A stretch of DNA of 27,337 nucleotides from Gaopeijia sp032250675. Its GTDB lineage: Bacteria > Gemmatimonadota > Gemmatimonadetes > Longimicrobiales > Gaopeijiaceae. Position numbers and translations under genes: made by a program. The stretch's first letter is position 1. Every line of letters starts with the position of its first letter. The notes under the pieces are model-generated. The model worked only from the letters and a program-made list of their open reading frames with translations. It did not search any database and was not told the origin of the DNA. The DNA is taken from the NCBI GenBank assembly GCA_032250675.1, contig JAVVEY010000026.1, forward strand, positions 1 to 27,337, read 5' to 3'. This document shows positions 1-5,263 of the stretch, one piece after another.

Positions 1-428
1 ACGAGCTCCAGCACCTCGCGCCAGCTCTCCGGGAGCTCGCGCAGCGCCTCCTCGAGGATCTCCCGCAGACGCTTGCGCAGCAGGAGCTAATCCGGCGTCG
101 GTACGACACGCACGCCTTCCGCCAGCGCCGTGTGCCAGGCGGGGTTCTCCCGATTCACTTCGGCGCGGTGCCGGTCGAGCGCGAGATTGCGGACGACCGT
201 CGCGAGGTACTGGGGTTCGGGATCCAACTCCTCGCCGCTCACGATCCGCTCGCAGAGCTTCGCGTACACCTCCCACACCACGTCGATGGCATCCTCCCGG
301 TTGCCGACCACCCGCTGCGCAATCACGGCCAGACCATCTCCCATCTCCAGGAAAAGATCGGCGAGCCTCCTGACTCTGTCGGCAGTGCTGCCCCCTGGCG
401 GGCGCCCTTCCTCACTCCTCCGTCGCAT
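1..428 (-). pseudogene. ECF-type RNA polymerase sigma factor, interrupted by an in-frame amber codon and running off the window
   Basis: The minus-strand frame from the ATG at 428 encodes sigma-70 region 2: a helix with GNREDAIDVVWEVYAKL, followed by ATVVRNLALDRHRAE, which resembles the region 2.4 DNA-recognition helix. After residue 113 (PTPD) there is a TAG at 89-87. The same frame then continues without a gap into LLLRKRLREILEEALRELPE and SWREVLEL, which is typical of the start of region 4. One change, GAG to TAG, would restore PTPDELLLRKR. The gene is therefore a nonsense-interrupted or mis-sequenced sigma factor rather than a short protein. A truncated product would keep only region 2 and would probably not recognise promoters. 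The rest of region 4 lies left of base 1. Such factors direct RNA polymerase to stress or envelope regulons; no anti-sigma gene is visible here. Confidence 0.65.
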
Positions 429-521
429 CGTCTTTCTCCGGGCAGAGATCCACGTACGGAGACGCGCGAGCTCCGCCTCCGGCCGTGGGCGTGGAGGGGG
501 AAGCGAGCTCTGCGGTCCCTA

Positions 522-556
522 CCCTATACGTGACACGACTTCGAAAAAGGTTTACA
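522..556 (-). promoter_or_regulatory. Candidate ECF-like promoter for the sigma factor
   Basis: Read on the minus strand, TGTAAACC (556-549) is followed after 18 nt by CGTATAGGG (530-522), about 95 nt before the ATG. A GTAAAC-like -35 with a CGTA-type -10 resembles promoters used by some ECF sigma factors and would allow autoregulation. This is inference from spacing and composition only. Confidence 0.3.
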
Positions 557-614
557 TCACCGCCGTGCCGCGCGATTCGTGATGGTGCGCAGGTTGCCAC
601 GTACCCCCCCCCGT

Positions 615-637
615 AACTCATTGTCGTGCAACGAGTT
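615..637. repeat. Imperfect inverted repeat, possible operator
   Basis: AACTCATTG and CAACGAGTT flank a 5-nt centre (TCGTG); the 9-nt arms differ at one position. The TTG-N5-CAA core resembles MarR-type or LysR-type sites. No adjacent regulator gene of those families is seen, so the function is unassigned. Confidence 0.3.
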
Positions 638-827
638 GTGGATGGCACAGAAGGCAGGGAAGGCCACCCGATCGGCGGGTGCGCCCGCTGCCGATACGGT
701 GGCGGAGGGGACGGGTTCGGGGGATCGTAGCCCGCCGCCGGGCGCAAGCGATCGCGGCGTCCGGCATCGTCCACCCGCGGTGCGGTGCCATGGCGCGTTC
801 CCGCACCTCTCTCAGATACCGCCCCGT

Positions 828-917
828 TCAGCTCGCCTCGACGCGGGCTGACCCCTTCCGCCTCATCCCACCGCGATCCCGGTCGAGCGCAACATCGTGC
901 ACGATCGTCTGCATCAT
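828..917 (-). CDS. Possible 29-residue small ORF (unrecognised)
   Basis: The minus-strand frame MMQTIVHDVALDRDR... begins at tandem ATGs (917) preceded by a good ribosome binding site, AGGAGGG, 3 to 4 nt upstream. It ends at a TGA at 830-828. The frame just upstream (…PQEFQVVSVSPKEGR, stop overlapping this ATG) also reads as plausible protein, so this may be the worn remains of a two-gene unit. The product has no recognisable domain. Its position, divergent from the AhpD-like gene across the tandem operators, would place it under the same regulator. Confidence is low because only the SD and the junction support it. Confidence 0.2.
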   Translation of the reverse strand: MMQTIVHDVALDRDRGGMRRKGSARVEAS

Positions 918-994
918 CGTCCCTCCTTCGGGCTGACGCTCACGACCTGGAACTCCTGCGGCGCCTCGCCGATTGGTGAGGAGAGGGTTCGGTC

Positions 995-1028
995 TGTACT
1001 GGCCAGTACACTGTACCGTTCGGTACAG
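995..1028. promoter_or_regulatory. Two tandem palindromic operators, probable TetR-family binding sites
   Basis: TGTACTGGCCAGTACA (995-1010) is a perfect 16-bp palindrome. It is followed by CTGTACCGTTCGGTACAG (1011-1028), a perfect dyad of 8-bp arms around TT. Both contain TGTAC-N6-GTACA, and their centres are 17 bp apart. Sites of this size are typical of TetR-family dimers, and a TetR gene lies just downstream (1761-2405). The pair sits about 85-115 bp before the AhpD-like ATG, where it could block transcription. Which promoter elements it covers is not clear. Confidence 0.65.
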
Positions 1029-1111
1029 ATATTCGGTCGGCCTCGATCCGTCCCGCAATCACCCGAGATTCGCACTCACCAACGGACATCTGTCCAGGAG
1101 CAATTGATTCC

Positions 1112-1678
1112 ATGGCCAACTTCACGCAGCACACCGCCGAGACCGCCCCCGCAGGGGGAGCCGAGGTCCTCGCGCGCGCCGAGAAGACCTTCGGAATGGT
1201 CCCGAACATCATCGCCACGATGGCCGAGGCGCCGACGGTGGCCGAATCCTACCTCGACCTGCACGAGCGCTTCGGAGCGAGTTCCTTCTCTCCGACCGAA
1301 CAGCAGGTCGTCACGCTCACGGCGAGCTTCGAGAACGGATGCGCGTACTGCATGGCGGCCGAGTCGGCGGGCTCGAAGATGGGCGGGATCGACGACGCCG
1401 TGATCGAGGCGCTCCGCGAGGGCACGCCGCTCCCCGATGAGCGGCTCGAGGCACTCCGGAGCTTCACGCGCAGCGTGGTCGAGGAGCGCGGCTGGGTCGG
1501 GGAGGAGACGATCGACGCCTTCCTCGCTGCCGGCTTCACGAAGGCGCAGATCTTCGAGGTCGTGCTCGGCGTGACGAAGAAGACGCTCTCGAACTACTTC
1601 AATCACCTCGCCGGAACTCCGGTCGACGAGCCGTTCCAGCCCTTCGCCTGGACGCGCCCCGAGGCCGCCGCGGTCTGA
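1112..1678 (+). CDS. Carboxymuconolactone decarboxylase / AhpD-like family protein
   Basis: This 188-residue cytoplasmic protein belongs by motif to the AhpD/CMD superfamily, whose members are small helical oligomers acting in peroxide reduction or decarboxylation. Residues 74-81 read ENGCAYCM, with the redox pair C77/C80 of the CxxC motif and the conserved preceding glutamate E74. AhpD enzymes normally have a histidine four residues after the second cysteine; here the residue is E84 (CMAAES), so the proton-relay site is altered. The N-terminal stretch with KTFGMVPNII is typical of the peroxidase-related subgroup. The ATG at 1112 has AGGAG 11 nt upstream. Two TetR-type operators lie upstream and a TetR gene downstream, suggesting repression relieved by an oxidant or electrophile. 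The substrate is unknown. Confidence 0.85.
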   Translation: MANFTQHTAETAPAGGAEVLARAEKTFGMVPNIIATMAEAPTVAESYLDLHERFGASSFSPTEQQVVTLTASFENGCAYCMAAESAGSKMGGIDDAVIEALREGTPLPDERLEALRSFTRSVVEERGWVGEETIDAFLAAGFTKAQIFEVVLGVTKKTLSNYFNHLAGTPVDEPFQPFAWTRPEAAAV

Positions 1679-1699
1679 CGAAGGATCCCGGGTCATGCG

Positions 1700-1732
1700 C
1701 CGGGGGAGCTCCCCACCTCGGGAGCCCCCCGG
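1700..1732 (+). terminator. Strong stem-loop between the AhpD-like gene and the TetR gene
   Basis: CCGGGGG-A-GCTCCC (1700-1713) pairs with GGGAGCCCCCCGG (1720-1732) around a 6-nt loop: 13 pairs with one bulged A. It starts 22 nt after the AhpD-like stop. There is no U tract, so it may be a 3'-end stabiliser or partial attenuator rather than a classical terminator. It would bury a start at 1695, which favours the TetR start at 1761. Confidence 0.45.
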
Positions 1733-1760
1733 TCGCACCGGCCCGCTCCACCTCCGTGCC

Positions 1761-2405
1761 ATGACCCCCACCCCCGCCACCCGTCGACTCACCCCGCGGG
1801 GTGACGCCACGCGCCGCCGTATCCTCAAGGCCGCGCGTGACCTCATCCATCACCGGGGTGTCGCGGCAACCTCGATCGGGCACATCCTCGCCGACGCGAA
1901 GGCGGGAAAGGGACAGTTCTACCACTACTTCGCCGACAAGGAAGGCCTGATCGAAGCGGTCGTGTGCGAGGACGCGCTCGCGCTCCACACACGGCTCGAA
2001 GGTCACCTCGTTGCATCCGGCGACGGGATGCACGGGGTCGTGGCGTGGCTGCGTGATCACGTACGCATCGCGGTCGAGGAGGGGCTCACCGGTGGATGCC
2101 CGATCGGGAGCGTCGCAGCCGAGGTCGCGGATCGCAATGAAGCCCTTCGGGAACGGTTGAGCGACGCCTTCGATACGCTCCATGCGCGCCTCTCGAATCA
2201 CTTCCGCGCGCTCGAGCGGGCCGGACGGCTCGGTCCGGTCGCACCCGGCCCGTGTGCTCTCGCCTCCGAGGTGCTCTCCGGACTCCAGGGAGGACTCCTC
2301 CTCGCCCGGACGTGTCGCCGCCGCGCACTCCTCGATCACGCCGTCGACGGTCTCGTCCGCCGCCTCACCGAACTCGAAATCCGTCCTCCCGCACACACCC
2401 CTTGA
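1761..2405 (+). CDS. TetR/AcrR family transcriptional regulator
   Basis: The product has 214 residues. The N-terminal TetR DNA-binding domain covers about residues 10-60: RRRILKAARDLIHHRGV, then SIGHILADAKAGKGQFYHYF and ADKEGLIEAVV, which are the helix-turn-helix and the signature FYHYFxxKExL. The C-terminal two-thirds is the variable helical ligand and dimer domain. The frame is open to an ATG at 1695 with a weak SD (AAGGA). That start would add a Pro/Arg-rich tail and lies under a strong stem-loop, while the ATG at 1761 places the HTH at the normal distance from the N terminus, so 1761 is preferred. It follows the AhpD-like gene by 82 nt on the same strand and probably acts on the tandem dyads at 995-1028, controlling that gene and itself. 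Confidence 0.88.
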   Translation: MTPTPATRRLTPRGDATRRRILKAARDLIHHRGVAATSIGHILADAKAGKGQFYHYFADKEGLIEAVVCEDALALHTRLEGHLVASGDGMHGVVAWLRDHVRIAVEEGLTGGCPIGSVAAEVADRNEALRERLSDAFDTLHARLSNHFRALERAGRLGPVAPGPCALASEVLSGLQGGLLLARTCRRRALLDHAVDGLVRRLTELEIRPPAHTP

Positions 2406-2431
2406 ATCTTCCCGGGGTCGGGCGATAGGAT
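2402..2431 (+). promoter_or_regulatory. Candidate sigma-70 promoter for the mini-transcript
   Basis: TTGAAT (2402-2407) and TAGGAT (2426-2431) are separated by 18 nt. The -35 overlaps the TetR stop codon. The predicted start, near 2438, precedes the strong SD at 2460-2475 and the terminator at 2619-2654. Confidence 0.45.
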
Positions 2432-2437
2432 AGCGGT

Positions 2438-2654
2438 GTCCGCCCGATGTTCCATCGCTGAAAGGAGGTGATCCCTTGTCTACGAGTCCGAGTACCCTGT
2501 CCACCCCGGCAAGGGCAAGCGATCGCCGTTGAAGGCTCGGTAGCCTGATATTGCGAAGAGATGCTGTCTGAGTCGGCCGCGGCCTTCGTGCCGGGGCTGG
2601 GCAGCAATGCGAACGACCCGGCCCCCGTCACCCTCTGGTGGCGGGGGCCGTTTT
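2438..2654 (+). ncRNA. Putative short transcript with an extended Shine-Dalgarno; small RNA or tiny ORF
   Basis: This gap contains a complete-looking short transcription unit. GAAAGGAGGTGATCC (about 2460-2474) is fully complementary to the conserved 16S rRNA 3' tail and lies 7 nt before a TTG at 2476, which would start an 18-residue peptide ending at 2532. The frame one base away (from 2478: VYESEYPVHPGKGKRSPLKAR, stop about 2543) has far stronger third-position G/C. It looks more like coding sequence but has no in-phase ATG, GTG or TTG. A strong terminator ends the unit. It could be a basic ribosome-associated small protein with an odd start or a single-base error, or a regulatory RNA. I do not recognise the family. 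Confidence 0.4.
2619..2654 (+). terminator. Intrinsic terminator
   Basis: CGGCCCCCGTCACC (2619-2632), loop CTCT, then GGTGGCGGGGGCCG (2637-2650) form a 14-bp stem with one G·U pair, followed directly by TTTT. It closes the short transcript downstream of the TetR gene and could also stop TetR read-through. Confidence 0.85.
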
Positions 2655-2742
2655 CGTGCTACGGGCACCGCGATCTCGTGCAGCGGGCACCGATGGGGTG
2701 CCCCGGACACCTGCCCGCTTCAGCGCGGTCCGATCGCCGCCC

Positions 2743-3324
2743 TCACCCGAACCACTCGGGCTCGCTCCCGGGCTTCCACTTGATATTGCACCCCATCGAG
2801 GGACGCTGCGGTTCGGGGATCGGCTCGCCGGCCAGGAGAGCGTCGACGGCGGCGCGCAGATCGTCTCCCGTCACGGCGGCACCGCTCGAGGGCCGGGCGC
2901 CATCGAACTGCCCGCGGTAGGCCAGCGTGCGCTCGCCGTCGAAGAGGAAGAAATCGGGGGTACACGCCGCGCGGTACGCCTTCGCGATCTCCTGCGTCTC
3001 GTCGAGGAGGTAGGGGAAGGGATACCCCTTCTCGTTGGCGCGGCGGCGCATCGCGTCGGGGCCGTCCTGGGGATGGCTCTCGATATCGTTGGAGGCGATG
3101 GCGACGACGGCGAGCCCCCGCTCTGCGTACTCCCGTGCGAAGTCCACGAATCCCTCCTCGATGTGCTGCACGAAGGGGCAGTGGTTGCACCAGAAGGCGA
3201 CGAGGAAGGCAGGCGCGTCGTCGAAATCCCCGAGCGAGACGGTCCGGTCGGTGACGACGTCGGGAAGCGCGAAATCGGGTGCGGACGTGCCGAGGGCGAG
3301 CATCGTGGATGGTGTGACGGCCAT
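2743..3324 (-). CDS. Thioredoxin-fold redoxin, Prx-like family
   Basis: This is a 193-residue AhpC/TSA-type redoxin. FWCNHCPFVQHIEEG (about residues 45-59) carries the C-x-x-C pair characteristic of the Prx-like1 group, in which the active site reads CNHCP. Downstream are VVAIASNDIESHPQDGP, YLLDETQEIAKAYRAACTPDFF with the cis-Pro loop (TPDFF), and YRGQFDGARPS, all typical of the subgroup. The C-terminal MGCNIKWKPG is also conserved in the subgroup. It likely acts in cytoplasmic thiol or peroxide reduction, with unknown partners. The ATG at 3324 overlaps by one base the TAA of the permease remnant upstream (TAATG), so the gene was probably translated by coupling to that permease and may now rely on another start or promoter. 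Confidence 0.85.
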   Translation of the reverse strand: MAVTPSTMLALGTSAPDFALPDVVTDRTVSLGDFDDAPAFLVAFWCNHCPFVQHIEEGFVDFAREYAERGLAVVAIASNDIESHPQDGPDAMRRRANEKGYPFPYLLDETQEIAKAYRAACTPDFFLFDGERTLAYRGQFDGARPSSGAAVTGDDLRAAVDALLAGEPIPEPQRPSMGCNIKWKPGSEPEWFG

Positions 3325-3635
3325 TAGTCCTCCTTGAGTACGGTGACGGGTTCGACGGCGGTGGCGCGCAGCGCGGGGAGCCAGGAGGCGGCGACCGCGA
3401 CGCCGGCAAGGAGCGCCGGTCCGGCCACGAAACTCACCGGATCCCACGCGTCGATGTTGTACAGAAGTGATTCGAGCACGTCCGTGAGCATCCACGCGCC
3501 GAAGAGTCCAAACCCCAGACCGACCGACGCGGTCCGCAGACCCTGACCCATCACCATGCGGACCCCGTCGCACGCGGCGCTCAGCGCCGGCCGCGGATCA
3601 CCCGCGGTCTTCGCGACGAGATAGAGCGAATTGCC
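3324..3635 (-). pseudogene. Remnant of an ADOP/MacB-type ABC transporter permease (C-terminal end)
   Basis: The minus-strand frame ending in TAA at 3326-3324 reads SLYLVAKTAGDPRPALSAAC followed almost directly by MVMGQGLRTASVGLGFGLFG and, at its end, ALRATAVEPVTVLKED. In ADOP/MacB permeases the LVxRTxGDP segment belongs to the periplasmic domain, and the second block is the last membrane section with the conserved PAxRAxxxxPxxxLxxD/E ending. The roughly 100 residues normally between them, including two or three membrane helices, are missing, as is the entire N-terminal half. This is a deletion-worn fragment of a protein usually over 800 residues long. The frame remains open and an ATG exists at 3557, so a 77-residue peptide could still be made. 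Confidence 0.7.
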
Positions 3636-3650
3636 CCGACCTGCGCCTCG

Positions 3651-3863
3651 GCGCGGAAGATCTCGGTGCCCGACGGACTCCTCTGCGAGATCGCGACCGA
3701 TCGCCCCGGCTTCCTCGTCGACGAGACGCGCGCGACGCTCGGGTCCGCGCTCCAGCTCCCGGGATGGCTGGAGGAACGACGCGAGGAGATCGAGGCGGCG
3801 CTGCGGCCGCTCGATCCGCAGCGGCCGGAGAGCCGCGCGCCAGACCGCCGCGAGGTGGATTGA
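3651..3863 (+). pseudogene. C-terminal remnant of a ring-cleaving dioxygenase-like VOC protein
   Basis: The plus-strand frame gives PDGLLCEIATDRPGFLVDE, then LGSALQLPGWLEERREEIEA and ALRPLD, ending at TGA 3861-3863. This is the characteristic tail of glyoxalase/VOC-fold ring-cleaving dioxygenases of the MhqO/MhqA type, where the glutamate in CEIATD is a metal ligand. Everything upstream of about 3651 is absent; the preceding sequence belongs to a permease fragment on the opposite strand. A GTG at 3666 could start a 65-residue peptide but has no convincing SD. It is almost certainly a non-functional leftover from the rearrangement that also truncated the permease. Confidence 0.65.
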
Positions 3864-3874
3864 GGTGCGCTCGC

Positions 3875-5263
3875 CTATCGCCCCGGCGGCGCGCGCCCGG
3901 CGTACCCGGTGAGCTCGACGTAGCCGCGGCCGACCCGAGGCGCACGCGAGGCGCCCTCCGACCGGGCCCCGTCCCGCCCGTCCCGGCCCGCCGGCGCCGC
4001 GTCGAAGAGCTCGACCGCCCCCTCCCAGTAGCGCACCGTGACATTCATCTCCTGGTCACGCAGGAGCGGCACCACGCGCAGCGCGAGGTCTGCAGAGGGC
4101 ACCTCGACGCGCCACGTCGAGGGGTAGACGGCGCCATCCACCGGGCTCGTCCACCGCTCGAGTACCTCGAGGGTGAAGTCGTCGACGCCGAGACGGCGGG
4201 ACGAACCGTCGGGATCGACGAGAATCCCTTCCGAGAGGGGATCGGACGACCCGTCGATCCCCCGCAGCCGGTAGACCATCAGATCCCGTCCGTCATCGAG
4301 ATGGAGCGCGAACCAGTCCCACCCGGCCTGCGTGGCGTCGAGGGCGCTCGTGCTCCACTCGCGATCGATCCACGACTCTCCCGACACCGAGAAGGTATCG
4401 CTTCCCGACACGAGCCTCCCTTCGGTGCGGAGTCGGGTGAAGGAGTAGTAGTACGAAGCGTTGCCGGGCTCGTCTCCCTTCTGGCTGAGTCCGTCTTTCC
4501 CCTGAAGCACGACGGGTTTCATCGGGCGCGCCACGAGGTCGATGGCGATCCCCGCTCCGGGGTCCCCGGCGACGAGGCGGAGGGGGAAGATCCCGGCGGC
4601 TCCGGGCTCGGGCGGATTCACTGATTCGATCGCCCACTCATCGATCCACACGCGGAAGGCACGCCCATCCTCGACCCGGGCGCCGGCGAGGCCCGCCGCC
4701 CCGCGGGTGAACCGCTCCACCTCGGTGAAACGGCCCGCCGTCGCGTCGGCGAGCGCGAAGTGTCCCATATAGAGATCCCGGGCGCGCCACTCCGCTCCGG
4801 GGTCTTCCTCCGGTCCGGAGTCTTCCTCCGCTCCGACGCCTTCCTCCGGTCCCGGGGATTCGTCCGGCGCACTCTCCGGGGGCGGGCGGAGCGCGTTGCG
4901 GAAGATCGTGAAGTGGACCCCGAAGCGGCGTCCATCGGCGGTGGCGAGGTTGCTCGTCACATACCACCACTCGGTCCGGAAGTCGGGGTGAGCGGCGTGG
5001 TCGGCGGGGAAGACGAAGGGGCGGGGCTCGAAGGCGCGGGCATACCTCTCCGCGTCGTCACCTCCCCCCATCGCCTCGACGAGGGAGAGCGTCAGGGCAC
5101 CGTCGGCCTCGGCCGCGTCGCGCACTCCCCCGCCCCGCTCCCCCTCCGCGGGCCCGAATGCGAGCCACCCGATCACGCTCGCACCCGCCGCTACGAGGGC
5201 GAGTGTCACACCCCTGCGCCCCCCCGGAGGGGCCGCCGGCCCTCTCCGCCCCGCCTCACTCAT
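3875..5263 (-). CDS. Lipocalin-like secreted protein of the AttH/CrtC family (COG5621-like)
   Basis: The product has 462 residues. A basic N terminus and one hydrophobic segment (about 18-36, VTLALVAAGASVIGWLAF) suggest a signal peptide or anchor. The body shows family landmarks: FPADHAAHPDFRTEWWYVTS near residue 88, FTIFRNAL, MGHFALAD, YYYSFTRL, ESWIDREW and GWDWFALHLDDGRDLMVYRL. These match AttH, of Agrobacterium attEFGH-type transporter operons, and the related CrtC carotenoid hydratases. An acidic Pro/Glu/Gly-rich insertion after FRNALRPPP is encoded by 18-nt repeats. The ATG at 5263 overlaps the permease stop by 8 nt, and the ATPase gene lies one gene further upstream, so this is probably the periplasmic partner of that transporter. 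It may bind a lipid-like ligand; the substrate is unknown. Confidence 0.85.
   Translation of the reverse strand: MSEAGRRGPAAPPGGRRGVTLALVAAGASVIGWLAFGPAEGERGGGVRDAAEADGALTLSLVEAMGGGDDAERYARAFEPRPFVFPADHAAHPDFRTEWWYVTSNLATADGRRFGVHFTIFRNALRPPPESAPDESPGPEEGVGAEEDSGPEEDPGAEWRARDLYMGHFALADATAGRFTEVERFTRGAAGLAGARVEDGRAFRVWIDEWAIESVNPPEPGAAGIFPLRLVAGDPGAGIAIDLVARPMKPVVLQGKDGLSQKGDEPGNASYYYSFTRLRTEGRLVSGSDTFSVSGESWIDREWSTSALDATQAGWDWFALHLDDGRDLMVYRLRGIDGSSDPLSEGILVDPDGSSRRLGVDDFTLEVLERWTSPVDGAVYPSTWRVEVPSADLALRVVPLLRDQEMNVTVRYWEGAVELFDAAPAGRDGRDGARSEGASRAPRVGRGYVELTGYAGRAPPGR
4796..4867. repeat. Four 18-nt coding repeats inside the AttH-like gene
   Basis: Four successive 18-nt units begin at 4796, 4814, 4832 and 4850 (first unit TCCGGGGTCTTCCTCCGG, the last the most diverged). 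On the minus strand each encodes a six-residue Pro/Glu/Gly/Asp-rich unit, giving an acidic linker of about 24 residues. The in-frame length suggests expansion by slippage without loss of function. Confidence 0.8.

Larger units (their letters stand above)
429..1111. other. Gene-poor interval between the sigma factor and the AhpD-like gene
   Basis: No well-supported gene is visible in these 683 bases. The interval holds the candidate ECF promoter, an imperfect inverted repeat at 615-637, a run of nine C at 604-612, a weak small minus-strand reading frame at 828-917 and the tandem operator pair at 995-1028. Longer open frames here are arginine- and proline-rich, as expected of non-coding GC-rich DNA. 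Confidence 0.6.

Noticed and set aside
1695..1760. Upstream ATG at 1695 as the TetR start
   Set aside because: It would add a 22-residue Pro/Arg-rich tail and lie under a 13-bp hairpin; the helix-turn-helix position favours 1761 despite a weak SD.
2460..2475. 3' end of a 16S rRNA gene on the minus strand
   Set aside because: Only the 15 nt matching the anti-SD tail agree; the adjoining sequence is not 16S helix 45. It is better read as an extended Shine-Dalgarno.
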